From contig OX365954.1 of the NCBI GenBank assembly GCA_947247005.1, positions 3,116,001 through 3,180,000 on the forward strand: 64,000 bases of DNA. The letters are read 5' to 3'. This DNA is from Spisula solida. Its lineage: Eukaryota; Mollusca; Bivalvia; Venerida; Mactridae. The position numbers and the translations under genes were made by a program. The notes under the pieces were generated by a model. That model ran no database searches, had not been told where the DNA came from, and was given only the letters and a program-made list of their open reading frames with translations. Positions 1 through 11,529 of this stretch are shown in pieces (position 1 is the stretch's first letter; each line of letters starts with the position of its first letter).

Positions 1-28
1 AGAACGTTTCATGTGCTAAAATAAGTAT

Positions 29-200
29 GTAGCAATATTTCAACGACTTTCTAGCAATATTTCAACAACTTTCTAGCAATATTTTCTAGCAATATTTCAA
101 CAACTTTCTAGCGCAATATTTCAACAACTTTCTAGCGCAATATTTTAACGACTTTCTAGCAATATTTCAACGACTTTCTAGCAATATTTCAAAGACTTTC
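29..200. repeat. short tandem repeat, ~22-bp unit
   Basis: Direct repeats of a unit close to AGCAATATTTCAACGACTTTCT, some shortened to the AGCAATATTTT half and some with an added GC. About seven or eight units are visible. The array is AT-rich and has no coding frame. Confidence 0.85.
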
Positions 201-342
201 TTATTGATATTGACTATATGAAACACATTCTACAAACTAATTTTGCACAACACTGAAAATGGACGGATGTATTCTATATTGATTTATTTAATTGGAGAAT
301 AAGGATAGCCAATCATATCGCCTGTTACTGTAGCAACCCATA

Positions 343-800
343 AAAATGCTAGAAGAAATGGTCAATTTGGGTTAACCAGTAATTTGACCCTTCAATAAGT
401 CTAAGTCCAAAATTAGGTCAAGGTGAAGGTCAAAATTGGGTCAGGTGATGCAGGCGTGTAGAGAGTGTTCATATACAACATCCATGCAAGTATGAAAGCT
501 TTGTAGCAAGCCATATTAATGCTAGAAGAAACGGTCAATTTGGGTTAACCAAGAATTTGGCCCTTCAATAAGTCTAAGTCCAAAATTAGGTCAAGGTGAA
601 GGTCAAAATGAGGTCAGTTGATACAGGCGTGTGGAGAGTGTTCATATACAACATCCATGCAAGTATGGAAGCTTTGTAGCAAGCCATATTAATGCTAGAA
701 GAAACTGTCAATTTGGGTTAACCAGGACGGACGAACGGACGGACGGACGGACAGGTGAATCACTAAATGCCTCCTCATCTATCGATAGGGGGGCATAAAA
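343..800 (+). mobile_element. HINE-C element, 3' part (173-bp monomers plus tail)
   Basis: Almost three direct monomers spaced 173 bp apart (GCTAGAAGAA at 348, 521 and 694). They lead into a GGAC/GAAC microsatellite at 724-752 and a 3' hairpin in which GCCTCCTC pairs with the GGGGGGC block, ending CATAAAA. Monomers carry AGGTCA half-sites in tandem (AGGTCAAGGTGAAGGTCA). The 5' head of this family (AACAAGACTGCG..TTATGCCCCC) is absent, so the copy is 5' truncated. The same tail occurs at 30039 and 49217. Confidence 0.85.
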
Positions 801-1405
801 ACACTTTTTAAATTGATTATTTATTTATTTGATACATTGGAAAATCGATGATCCGTTGTGACTTCCAGCAAAATGGCATTACATTATAGGGAGGGGGCTA
901 AAACTTACTGTGGCTAGGTCACAGGTCTATCAGAATCTCAATATTAATTTGTTTTGGTCTTACATTGATTCACAAAAAGCTGTTAATTTACTGATGAGGT
1001 AGTGCAGCTCTGTAAAATCACACGGAATACAGTAAAACATTATTTTGTTCATGCTAAAATTCATTAGGTTTAGATTTCACTAAATCAATACAAAACACTG
1101 TATCATGCTGCTTGAAAATTTGCCAGCATCTAGCATCTGTTGTCTGGAGATTTAGATAAATAAAGCTGTAGATTTTTTGTTCAATAAAATAACTGTGTGG
1201 ATAAGATACTTATAAGATGATTGTCTGCAAATGAGAGCACAAATTTAAGTCCCTGTTCTTGGTTATGCTCATTATTCAGCTTCAATATTGAGATCACATG
1301 ACCACCTCAGTTTTGAAGGGTTACAATGATGGTTTCATTAGTTCATACTGTATTGATGTTATAACAACTAAAAGACCAGAAGTAACAAACAATTCATTCA
1401 CTTAC
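801..1405. other. no gene recognised
   Basis: AT-rich sequence without a supported exon. A good minus-strand acceptor (pyrimidine tract then TTTGCAG, near 1230) is present, but the frame entered from the upstream exon meets a stop after four codons. It could be a tiny terminal exon or chance. Confidence 0.5.
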
Positions 1406-2982
1406 CAAGAACCGTAACTCGGCTAATACTAGAGCCAACGACTGTAACTCAGCTAATACTCAAGCCAACGACCGTAACTCAGCTAATACTCGAGCCAACA
1501 ACTGTAACTCAGCTAATACTCGAGCCAACAACCGTTACCTAGCTAATACTAGAGCCAACGACCGTAACTCAGCTAATACTAGAGCCAACGATTGTAACTC
1601 AGCTAATACTAAAGCCAACGACCGTAACTCAGCTAATACTAGAGCCAACGACCGTAACTCAGCTAATACTAGAGCCAACGACCGTAACTCAGCTAATACT
1701 AGAGCCAACGACCGTAACTCAGCTAATACTAGAGCCAACGACCGTAACTCAGCTAATACTAGAGCCAACGATTGTAACTCAGCTAATACTAAAGCCAACG
1801 ACCGTAACTCAGCTAATACTAGAGCCAACGACCGTAACTCAGCTAATACTAGAGCCAACGACCGTAACTCAGCTAATACTAGAGCCAACGACCGTAACTC
1901 AGCTAATACTAGAGCCAACGACCGTAACTCAGCTAATACTAGAGCCAACGATTGTAACTCAGCTAATACTAAAGCCAACGACCGTAACTCAGCTAATACT
2001 AGAGCCAACGACCGTAACTCAGCTAATACTAGAGCCAACGACCGTAACTCAGCTAATACTAAAGCCAACGACCGTAACTCAGCTAATACTAGAGCCAACG
2101 ACCGTAACTCAGCTAATACTAGAGCCAACGACCGTAACTCAGCTAATACTAGAGCCAACGATTGTAACTCAGCTAATACTAAAGCCAACGACCGTAACTC
2201 AGCTAATACTAGAGCCAACGACCGTAACTCAGCTAATACTAGAGCCAACGACCGTAACTCAGCTAATACTCGAGCCAACAACTGTAACTCAGCTAATACT
2301 CGAGCCAACAACCGTTACCTAGCTAATACTAGAGCCAACGACCGTAACTCAGCTAATACTAGAGCCAACGACCGTAACTCAGCTAATACTAGAGCCAACG
2401 ACCGTAACTCAGCTAATACTAGAGCCAACGACCGTAACTCAGCTAATACTAGAGCCAACGATTGTAACTCAGCTAATACTAAAGCCAACGACCGTAACTC
2501 AGCTAATACTAGAGCCAACGACCGTAACTCAGCTAATACTAGAGCCAACGACCGTAACTCAGCTAATACTAGAGCCAACGACCGTAACTCAGCTAATACT
2601 AGAGCCAACGACCGTAACTCAGCTAATACTAGAGCCAACGATTGTAACTCAGCTAATACTAAAGCCAACGACCGTAACTCAGCTAATACTAGAGCCAACG
2701 ACCGTAACTCAGCTAATACTAGAGCCAACGACCGTAACTCAGCTAATACTAGAGCCAACGACTGTAACTCAGCTAATACAAGAGCCAACGACCGTAACTC
2801 AGCTAATACTAGAGCCAACGACTGTAACTCAGCTAATACTAGAGCCAAAGACCATAACTCAGCTAATACTAGAGCCAACGACTGTAACTCAGCTAATACT
2901 AGAGCCAACGACTGTAACTCAGCTAATACTAAAGCCAACGACCGTAACTCAGCTAATACTAGATGAATTTGAAATGGATTTT
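1406..2982 (-). CDS. candidate exon containing the 30-bp minisatellite
   Basis: On the minus strand the array is preceded by a pyrimidine-rich acceptor (CTTTTGCTGCACACATAG, ending at 2983) and followed by a strong donor, TTG|GTAAGTG, at 1405. The exon between them is 1577 nt, which is 2 + 525 codons. The upstream exon (3173-3271) ends in phase 1, so the join enters exactly the one minus frame that stays open through the repeat. It would encode a lead of about seven residues (ENPFQIH), then decapeptides LVLAELRSLA, with final residues LRFL before the donor. Against coding: a variant unit creates in-frame TAA at 2315-2317 and again at 1535-1537, so translation would stop after about 221 residues. 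The open frame alone is weak evidence, because three of six frames of the unit are open. It may be a coding VNTR, a terminal exon, or an exon spoiled by repeat expansion. Confidence 0.35.
1407..2964. repeat. 30-bp minisatellite with higher-order structure
   Basis: About 52 direct copies of a 30-bp unit (AGCTAATACTAGAGCC plus AACGACCGTAACTC). Sub-variants are ordered: the ATTGTAACTC/AAAGCC variant recurs at 1591, 1771, 1951, 2161, 2461 and 2641, mostly 180 bp apart (six units). A rarer ACCGTTACCT variant with its CGAGCCAACA neighbours recurs at 1531 and 2311, exactly 780 bp (26 units) apart. This shows block-wise expansion. There are no spacers between units. Confidence 0.97.
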
Positions 2983-3172
2983 CTATGTGTGCAGCAAAAG
3001 AGGACTTATATTCCTATGAAGTTTGATGACTGTTGCAATGTGCATCATGATCAAACTTAATTCTAACAAGACCAACGATGTTGCCTGTATAGACAAAGAA
3101 CAAACATTGTTGTACCGGTATAACGGTATAATGGATGGATGGATGTGACAGTAAATAACACAAGTCTTGTAC

Positions 3173-3271
3173 CTTCCTCATCTTCAGTGACATTGTTAGG
3201 AACATAGGATGCTTTCTGATAGATGCTGTAACAATTACACATTCTAAACCCCATTGACAAACAATGACCAC
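3173..3271 (-). CDS. exon of an unrecognised host gene
   Basis: A 99-bp exon with acceptor ATATATTTCAG| at 3272 and donor GAGGAAG|GTACAA at 3172. The previous supported exon (15658-15706) ends with one leftover base. Taking that base plus the first two here gives Gly and a frame open across the exon: GHCLSMGFRMCNCYSIYQ, then a short KASYVPNN.TEDEE piece, with a potential N-glycosylation site (NVT) and three cysteines. It ends in phase 1. A second frame is also open, so the frame rests on phase matching to its neighbour. The family is not recognised. The intron to the previous exon would be 12.4 kb if no exon was missed. Confidence 0.55.
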
Positions 3272-3273
3272 CT

Positions 3274-3881
3274 GAAATATATAATATCAAAGCACTGATA
3301 GTATAGGAGTCGAAAAAAGGCAAATAATATTGGACAAAATGCTTGAAAGATTATCATAGATGACTCCTGAGTAGGGATTGGAGTCATGATGGTAAACAGG
3401 CCCCAATATCCCGAAGCATCTCAAGTATCAATCTCATCTCAAATTGAGATTTTGCTGCAATAAGAGTCTGAATTTGAGATAAATCTAAAGTTTGAGCTAT
3501 TTAGATTTTACTATAATGTTTGCTGTCCTGTGATATGAAATTTTAGTCTAGCCTCCCATTGAACTTATGAAAAGACACATGGCAATATTTAAGATGAGAT
3601 TTAGCTCAGATTAATGTGTTTGGGGAGATCACCGCCAGGTGTTTAAAGTATCATAGCAATATGTTTATAAACTTTAAATTTGAGGTAATATGGAAGTACC
3701 TAAACTTTTAACATTAGCATTAAGCCAAGGCATATGTTAGAATGACTGCAATTATAGCTCCCATTGTTCTTCAAAAAGTAGAACTAAAACATTAGGCGTA
3801 CCTTGTGTTTACCATTATCATGTCGAGCATAGCCTTTATTTGCCAGTCAGCTTTCTGCTGAAATATGGCAGACATATGAGT
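3274..3881. other. intronic, nothing recognised
   Basis: AT-rich sequence between the exon at 3173-3271 and a tRNA-like element. I see no exon, array or terminal repeat. Confidence 0.5.
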
Positions 3882-3952
3882 GCCTCCAGCTGTATTTGAA
3901 CCGCGATCACCAGATTAGAGGACAAGTGCTCTAACCACTGAGCTATGGAGGC
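3882..3952 (-). tRNA. tRNA-like sequence (tRNA pseudogene or SINE head)
   Basis: Read on the minus strand, 71 nt fold partly as a tRNA. The acceptor stem GCCTCCA/TGGAGGC is perfect (7 bp) and the D stem GCTC/GAGC is perfect, with an A-box-like TAGCTCAGTGG. The anticodon loop contains TCT, but position 33 is C and the anticodon stem has two mismatches. The T arm contains GGTTCAAAT, but its stem is almost unpaired. The broken T and anticodon arms argue for a pseudogene or a tRNA-derived SINE rather than a working tRNA-Arg. Confidence 0.4.
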
Positions 3953-4153
3953 ACACAATATCATGTGGTAAACAATGGTCATGTGAATATTGCGTTGGCA
4001 GTGATCTATGCTGAGAGTGCAGTGGCAAGGAAGACGACCAGGACTGCATAGAACTTTGTCAGTATATACTAAAGTAAATTGGGTAGTTCTTATACATTAG
4101 TAGAACTTGTTGACCTTGAAGTATCTTGATATAAACGTCATGTGTATTTTATC

Positions 4154-4800
4154 TACTGTAAACCACTTTACTTTCACGTTTTGCCGATCGTCGGCATATT
4201 CGCGGCTACAAAGTATCGCGTATTTTAGTCTCCCGCGAACTCTGCGAAACATAAGTCGCATAGTGACAAATTCACTTTTGTTACAATCTATCACATACCT
4301 ACTTTCACTCATTGTACAGTATATAATAGCCGCTTAATCAATGTTCACACCTTTGGTTAATCCTTTGTCCTTTTTTTAAGCCCTGTCAAACATTGATTGT
4401 TTTTGTCCATTGAATACAAAAGAATTGACAACTTATCTAAACTGTCACAAACTTCAAATCTGCGTTTAACTTCCCGTATTATGTGTGTTCAATGACCAAG
4501 TAATTATGCAGCCACTATGATATTAGTTTAAATTAATTAATTTTCTTCATTAGCATAGTTGTACACTAAAAAAAGAACGTTTCTTACTTGATGTGAAAAT
4601 CCTGTTGCCTAAAACTTGATTTCAGACCTAATACAGCATTGTAAACATCGCGCACGAACACTATGAATTTTGTTCAAAACGAGAAACTTTTGCGTTTTTC
4701 ATGTTCTGAACACTTTCGCGGCTACTTACTTGCGTGAATTTCTACCACTCGCGAACTCTGCAAACTTAAATCGAGAGAAATAGTTTCTAGGTTTACAGTA
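4154..4800. mobile_element. possible MITE with TACTGTAAACC ends
   Basis: An 11-bp perfect inverted repeat, TACTGTAAACC at the left and GGTTTACAGTA at the right, bounds 647 bp. If TA is the target duplication, the element proper starts CTGTAAACC. Inside, two related blocks lie in the same orientation (TTCGCGGCTAC...GCGAACTCTGC at 4199-4248 and 4707-4762). No coding frame is present. Superfamily not assigned. Confidence 0.5.
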
Positions 4801-5625
4801 TTCTCATCTATCAAATATCACATTAAAGTGTAGAAAAACACTCTCTGATTTATATAATATAACAAAGAAACAATTTACTTGGTTTCCTTGAATACAAAAA
4901 TACATAAATGTTGGCCTAGTTTCTCTCGGATTTAGACTTGAATGTACAAAATTAACAATTTTGAGAACAAACAACTATACATCAGGAACTTGATTATTTC
5001 CTTTTTTCCACAAAACTTTTAAAAAATATCAATTCATCAAAATACGTGTGAAAATCTGTGAAATATAAAAAATAAAGACAATTCAAGAACTGTTTGTAAA
5101 AGCACTTACGTCTACGGAAATATTACAAGAGGAATCACAAAATGTTCGATTTAACTGTCACACAAGTTTGTTAGTTTTTAACGCCATTTCTCAGCAATTT
5201 TTCAGTTATACACATGCCCCTATCAAATATAACATGGACATTGGGTGTACTACATAGTTAGTAGATTTCTAATGAAAATACTGTCATCATTTAGATCACA
5301 GAATTTTTTAGGGTAGGTTGGAATACCAGGAACAAGCAATTTGTTTTAGACTTAACATATTTTTATCGCATAACCTGCGCCCTAGCAGTGCCATAAAGCC
5401 CTGCTGGAAATATTGTTTGGCACTCCCAGACTGAGCTATAGATATTTAAATTAGCCTGACGTGACCTTAGCCAATCCATCCTTGTTCGGTCCACAAGGTC
5501 GGGATAATTCCAATATCGTCAAAATGTCACTTTCATTGTACCACTAAATTTTGGTTGAAACCTATGCAGCATACATCATCTTTTTGAAGGTTAATAAATG
5601 AGCATTCTCTAAGGTGATATAGAGG
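4801..5625. other. intronic, nothing recognised
   Basis: AT-rich sequence with no supported exon, tandem repeat or terminal inverted repeat. Confidence 0.5.
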
Positions 5626-5790
5626 ATATTTGTTGATTTTGGTGTAAGATGGAATTTTATTTCACTGAGTGATCACAGAAAATTAATATTTTCACGAGTT
5701 GCGTAGCCACGAGTGGAAATTTAATTTTTTGTGATCACAAGTGAAATAAAATTGATCGTACACCAAAAATCAACAAAGTTTCTGTTTTTT
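5626..5790. repeat. long imperfect palindrome (foldback element core)
   Basis: Two arms of about 75 nt, meeting near 5703 around TGCGTAGCC, are reverse complements with scattered mismatches. The left arm runs TTGTTGATTTTGGTGTA.. to TTCACGAGT and the right arm ACGAGTGGAAAT.. to TACACCAAAAATCAACA. A second small palindrome built on AACAGTGAAAATAAC lies at 5968-6022. The structure suits a foldback MITE, but the element limits are not clear. Confidence 0.65.
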
Positions 5791-6035
5791 ATTTACCTTA
5801 ATTCCTCTTAAATATGTGCCGTAATTTGCTTAATTGGAAAAATCACATCAAAATTAGACTGTCATGACGTGAGAATTATGACGTTATAATGATGTTACGC
5901 ATATTTTAAAGCCCCGCGCCATTGACGTTTCGTTTCTTTTTCTGCATGATACTGGAACCAGCTTCTAAAACAGTGAAAATAACAAAGTGGTAATTTCACT
6001 GTTATTTTCACTGTAATTTCCACTGAAAAATCTCC

Positions 6036-6848
6036 ATTGAAAGTAAATAATAAAATAAAATCTTACATTCGTGCTCATTACATACAAGTTTTATGAAACC
6101 CATCAACAAAAACAATACCACACTCGGCGAAGCCTTGTTTCATATTTTTTGTTCACTTATTTAATAAACTTGTATGTTATGAGCTTCAGCTTCCTTGTTC
6201 AGAATATAAACTGTTGCCTCATATCCATACCAGGCATTAATCTCAAAAGTATGTTAATTGTATGTGCTTTATATTATTATCTCAAATTTCTACTACAAAA
6301 AATAGCCTGAAACCAATAGAGTATATCAAGCTATTATACAGTGGTGTAACTTACATTAAATTAACCACCTCTAGGTTACATGATGATATAACAATCACAT
6401 GCAATAAATGTCAGAAGTCAAAGCTTATTTTTCCAAACAATCAAATGAATATTATATACAGGGTTACTGTGACAATTAAGAGAAATAGCAGCCTGGCATC
6501 AACAAGGAAGTAAATTCACTAGGTAATACACAGCTTAATGAGATGTGAAATTGACCTATGACATACTCTGTCTCGTGACTTTTCTTAGAATTTCCATAAA
6601 TTAAAAAGAATTACAGTAAATTTCTCGGACTTAAATTCAATATTAACTGACATATTACTGGTATGGCTGTTTTGTCAAACTTGTTTGAATTATCTACCCG
6701 ATAAGACAAACATGCTCTAGCCTTTAAAAACATGTTTTCTACAATCATGGTAACATGACTTTTGTTCCGAGACTTTTGGTGAAATTTCACTGACCAATTT
6801 ATAAATCCGTGACCCTGTTTCTAGAATTCCGACATTATTTGTTTGTTA
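6036..6848. other. intronic, nothing recognised
   Basis: AT-rich sequence. Short open frames here have no splice context, homology signal or codon bias that I can see. Confidence 0.5.
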
Positions 6849-7103
6849 AACAAGAGTTGTTTGTAAAACATGTATGCCCCATGGCAGCCCAATAGTCAGA
6901 AATGATGAAGGTCACAGTGACTTTGACCTACTGACCTCAAATTCAATAGGGTCATCTGCTGTTGATGACCAACCTCCATGTAAAGTTTAAAGATTCTAGA
7001 GCAAGTGTTCTTGAATTATTGAACGGAAACCATTTTGGTCAACCGACAGACAGACATGTGCAAAGGAATATACCCCCTCATCAAAGATGGGGGGCATAAT
7101 AAG
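6849..7103 (+). mobile_element. HINE-G element, short complete copy
   Basis: Starts AACAAGAG, has TATGCCCC at 6872-6879, and ends with GGGGGGCATAATAA, whose GGGGCATA is the reverse complement of the head motif. The interior has a single monomer-like block with GTGACTTTGACCTACTGACCTC and a short CGACAGACAGAC tract before the tail. At 255 bp it is the smallest element here built on the shared HINE plan. Confidence 0.65.
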
Positions 7104-7381
7104 AACTTACGTTTTCTCAGAATACAGAAGTATAATGTAGTTGTGCCAGTGACTACCACTAGACAAACCATTGTTATACTCAGTATTGTAAGATGGCTTA
7201 AACTTTCCTCTTCTGGCTTCTTGGCTGAAATATAACAATAAACTCATGTCTATAAATTTGATGCATAACATTCCTATAGTTCAGAACATTTAACATGGCA
7301 TCCTTGAATACCCCTGCTTACCCATCGTCCAATCAGAGTTGTTATTTTAACTAATCAAAACATTCTTACAGTACAATAATG

Positions 7382-8133
7382 ACAAGAGGGCCCAAATGGC
7401 CGTAGGTTGCTCAACTGTCATAGAAGTGCATGCAAGCCCCTATGGTGACCTAAGTAATCATTTATATTTTATGAATTAGATTCGGGGAAATTCAGCCTCT
7501 GTTGCAAGAGTTTTCTAACATTTGACCTAGTGACCTAGTTTTTGACCCCAGATGACACAATTGCAAACTTGACCTAGATTCCATACTGACAAACATTCTG
7601 ACCAAGTTGCATGAATATTGGGTAATAATTGTGTCCTCTAATTTGAAATAGTGACCTAGATTTTGACACATATGGCCAAGTTTCGAACTTGACCTAGATT
7701 TCATAGAGATAAGCATTCTGACCAAGTTTAATCAAGATTGGGTCATAATTGTGTCCTCTAATGTTTTCACAAGCAATTTCTAAGATTTGACCTAGTGACC
7801 TAGTTTTTGACCCAATATGACCTAGTTTCATACTTGACCTATATTACATTGAGACAAACATTCTGACCAGGTTTCATGAAGATTGGGTCCTAACTGTGTC
7901 TTCTAATGTGTTTACAAGCTTTTTCTAAGATTTGACCTACTTACCTAGTTTTTGACCCCATATGACCAAGTTTTGAACCTGACCTAAGTTTGATAGAGAC
8001 AGACATTCTGACCAAGTTTTATGAAGATTGGGCCATAAGTGTGGCCTCTAGTTGTTCACAAGAAATTGTGAACGGATGACGGACAGACGAAGAGTGATCA
8101 CAAAAGCTCACATTGTGACAGATTATCTAAAAA
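7382..8133 (+). mobile_element. HINE-A element, degenerate
   Basis: Head ACAAGAGGGCCCAAATGGCC and GCTCAACTGTC, three to four diverged monomers built on TGACCTAGTTTTTGACC, then ACGGACAGACGAAGAGTGATCACAAAAGCTCAC and a decayed tail ending ATCTAAAA. The subterminal pair GCTCACCTGTC/GACAGGTGAGC of younger copies is mutated at both ends, so this is an old copy. Confidence 0.75.
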
Positions 8134-8876
8134 CTAACAAGGATTAATTAGCCCCAGGCGATATGTTCTGGACTATACAACCCTAAATAGCACCTTAACC
8201 ATGAGCTCAGGATAACTGAGAGAGGAATATAGTCATTAAACAATAGACTAATGTTGCCATTTACATTCAGTTGCATCGAAATACATTGCAATGGTAAATT
8301 ATAAGAACATGGATCAGGAGCGTATGCAGGATTTGGTGTTAGGGGGGGGGGGGGGTTTAAATGTTGTCGTAAGCCCTCTTCTGCCCCCCTCTAAATCCGC
8401 CCTTGAGGACCAATGAATTCGATTGAAAGTCTTTATCAAACAATTTAGGTGAAGAGCATTCTCTAATAAGGTGTAATGTCAATTGTGTAAGTATTTCAAA
8501 ACGGCTAGAATTATAGATGGGACCATTATAAAGAAACAACCAGTAAATGTACCAAAAAACTTGCACTCAAGTTCCCATTTCCACTGAAAATGAGGTGATG
8601 ATTTATCAAATACAAATTAAGTACTGCAAAGAGAAATTAACATGGTAATGTAAATAAGATTTGAGCTTTAATTTGAGTCAAATTTCACCACAACAAATTA
8701 AAAGCTGAAATAAGAGAGTATCATTACCTATAGATTTACGATGATGACAATCGTTAAATGGGTTTTTTAAGTATGGAAGATTTTAATGTTTAAATCACAC
8801 AGATGACACAGGAAAATGTGCTTAATTGATTGGCATTAATATTTCTTTACAACTGATTATAGTTTAAACAAGAGTG
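8134..8876. other. no gene; poly-G tract and possible small hAT-like MITE
   Basis: A run of 14 G occupies 8342-8355. It lies between two inward-facing similar sequences (CAGGAGCGTATGCAGGATTTGG near 8317, and the reverse complement of CAAGGGCGGATTTAG ending near 8406), which may be the ends of a ~90-bp MITE. The rest is AT-rich and featureless. Confidence 0.35.
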
Positions 8877-10474
8877 CCAAAATGTCACAAAATACGCCCG
8901 TCTTGGGGCATGGTGAGTCTCAGGGCATGGTGAATGAAAAAAACAAAACAATCCAACATTTTTTTTTAATTAAAGGACCATAACCCAAGAAGGCCTAGGC
9001 TGATTTGGCCTACAATTGAACTTGTCTTAGATATTATACCCATGAACATTGTCACCAAGTTTGAAGATACTCAGACGAAAACTCTTTGCACTAGAGAACA
9101 GACAAGGTCAATTTCACATTTATTTTGGTAATTGTAGGACCATAACCAAATAAGGCCTAGGCCGATTTGGCCTATAATCGAAATTGGCCTAGATATTATG
9201 CCCATAAGCATTGTCACAAAGTTTGAAGATACTCAGACGAAAACTCTTTGCACTAGAGAACAGACAAGGTCAATTTCACATTTATTTTGGTAATTGTAGG
9301 ACCATATAACCAAATAAGGCCTAGGCCGATTAGGCCTATAATCGAACTTGGCCTAGATATTATGCCCATAAGCATTGTCACAAAGTTTGAAGATACTCAG
9401 ACGAAAACTCTTTGCACTAGAGAACAGACAAGGTCAATTTCACATTTATTTTGGTAATTGTAGGACCATAACCAAATAAGGCCTAGGCCGATAATCAAAC
9501 TTGGCCTAGATATTATGCCCATAAGCATTGTCACAAAGTTTGAAGATGATCGGATGAAAACTGTTTGCACTAAAGAACAGACAAGGTCAATTTCACATTT
9601 ATTTTGGTAATTGTAGGACCATAACCAAATAAGGCCTAAGCCGATTTGGCCTATAATCGAACTTGGCCTAGATATTATGCCCATAAGCATTGTCACAAAG
9701 TTTGAAGATGATCGGGTGAAAACTGTTTGCGTTAGAGTACAGACAAGGCCAATTTCACATTTTTTTTGGTAAATGAAGGACCATAACCCAAGAAGGCCTG
9801 GGCCGATTTGGCCTATAATCAAACTTGGCCTAGATATTATGCCCATAAGCATTGTCACAAAGTTTGAAGATGATCAGATGAAAATTGTTTGCACTCAAGA
9901 ACAGACAAGGTCAATTTCACATTTATTTTGGTAATTGTAGGACCATAACCAAATAAGGCATAAGCCGATTTGGCCTATAATGGAACTTGGCCTAGATATT
10001 ATGCCCATAAGCATTGTCACAAAGTTTGAAGATGATCGGATGAAAACTGTTGGCATTAGAGTACAGACAAGGCCAATTTCACATTTTTTTGGTAAATGAA
10101 GGACCATAACCCAAGAAGGCCTGGGCCTATTTGGCCTATAATCGAACTTGGCCTAGATATTATGCCCATAAGCATTGTCACAAAGTTTTAAGATGATCGG
10201 ATGAAAACTGTTTGTGTTAGAGTACAGACAAGGCCAATTTCACATTTTTTGGTAAATGAAGGACCATAACCCAAGAAGGCCTGGGCCGTTTTGGCCTATA
10301 ATCGAACTTGGCCTAGATAATATGCCCATAAGCATTGTCACAAAGTTTGAAGATGATCGGATGAAAACTGTTTGCGTTACAGTACAGACAAATTACTGGA
10401 CACCGCCGCCCGCCCGCCAGCACGCCAAGGGTGTTCACATAATACGTCCCGTTTTCAACGGGCGTATAAAAAGT
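8877..10474 (+). mobile_element. HINE-B element, complete
   Basis: Starts AACAAGAGTGCC with ATACGCCCGT at 8902-8911. It continues with about nine monomers of ~160 bp, each with GGACCATAACC, GGCCTAGGCCGATTTGGCC and TTGGCCTAGATATTATGCCC. It ends with a GC-rich CCGCCGCCCGCCCGCC stretch and a 3' hairpin CCCGTT-TTC-AACGGG followed by CGTATAAAAAG. The tail ACGGGCGTAT is the exact reverse complement of the head motif. The long open minus frames here are repeats read in phase with the monomer, not genes. Confidence 0.9.
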
Positions 10475-10578
10475 TAAGTTAAAGAAGGAGTAAATTGTGT
10501 CATCTTGTTACAATATTCAATATTTTCAGTCACAGGGAATATCAAGCTTGCTCATCTGTAATAACAGCTTCTTTATAT

Positions 10579-11529
10579 AACAAGAGAGCCCAAAGGGCCA
10601 TAGGTCGCTCACCTGTCCTAGTAGTTCATGCAGACCCCCAAATGGTAGCCTCTTTTGCATGTACAAGGTTTTCATATTGTCTTATAAAAGGACCTTGTAA
10701 TTTACATCACATAGACCTAATGGCATATTGAAGTTTAAGTCAAGTTTTGTCTATGATTTGACCTAATTGACCTAGTTTTTTACCCTAGATGACCCAATAT
10801 CTAACTTCACCTAGATTATGTTACGATGATCATTGTGACCAAGTTTCATAAAGATTAAGTCAAAATTGTGACCTCTACATACTACACAAGGTTTTTCTAT
10901 GATTTGATATTGTGACCTAATTTTTGACCCCGGATGACCCAATATCAAACTTTACCTAGATTTTGTTGAGATAATAATTGTGACCTAGTTTCATAAAGAT
11001 TAGGTCAAAATTGTGACCTCTACAGACTACACAAGGTTTTTCTATGATTTGACCTTGTGACCTAGTTTTTGACCTTGGATGACCCAATATCGAACTTGAC
11101 CTAGATTTTGTTGAGATGATCATTGTGACAAGATTTTGTTGAGATGATCATTGTGACCTAGTTTCATAAAGATTAAGTCGAAATTGTGACCTCTACAGAC
11201 TACACAAGGTTTTTCTATGATTTGACCTTGTGACCTAGTTTTTGACCCTGGATGATTCAATATCAAACTTGACCTAGATTTCGTTGACATGATTATTGTG
11301 ACCAAGTTTCATAAAGATTAATGCAAAATTGTGACCTCTACAGACTACACAAGGTTTTTCTATGATTTGACTTTGTGACCTGCTAAAACTGTGACCTCTA
11401 GTGTCTAAAAGTAAATCAAGTCAAGTTAATTGTGGACGGACGACGGACGGTCAGACGGACAGACGGAGGACAGACGAAGAGTGATCACAAAAGCTCACTG
11501 CATCACTTTGTGACAGGTGAGCTAAAAAG
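10579..11529 (+). mobile_element. HINE-A element, complete
   Basis: Starts AACAAGAGAGCCCAAAGGGCC with GCTCACCTGTC. Monomers of ~140-145 bp follow (TGACCTAGTTTTTGACC, AACTTGACCTAGATTTTGTTGAG, TTTCATAAAGATTA, GTGACCTCTA.GACTACACAAGG), then a GACGGAC tract and AAGAGTGATCACAAAAGCTCAC. The tail is TTTGTGACAGGTGAGCTAAAAA, which holds GACAGGTGAGC complementary to the head. Confidence 0.9.

Noticed and set aside
900..1000. Minus-strand exon candidate with AAAACTTAC-type donor near 920
   Set aside because: All three frames meet a stop soon after the candidate acceptor, so it does not continue the upstream gene.
1535..2311. 258-residue minus-strand protein of decapeptide repeats as a separate gene
   Set aside because: The frame is open because a 30-bp unit without a stop in that frame was amplified; two plus-strand frames of the unit are open as well. 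It begins at a non-ATG codon and lies beyond an in-frame stop.
1407..2964. 30-bp direct repeats resembling a CRISPR array
   Set aside because: Repeats are contiguous with no unique spacers, number over fifty, vary in sequence, and sit in a eukaryotic intron-like context.
3882..3952. Functional tRNA-Arg(TCT)
   Set aside because: Acceptor and D stems pair, but the T stem is unpaired, the anticodon stem has mismatches and position 33 is not T.
9397..9858. 153-residue minus-strand open frame
   Set aside because: It is HINE-B monomers read in one frame; the same peptide pieces recur at 36312-36611, 36879-37151 and 60932-61117, wherever monomers occur.
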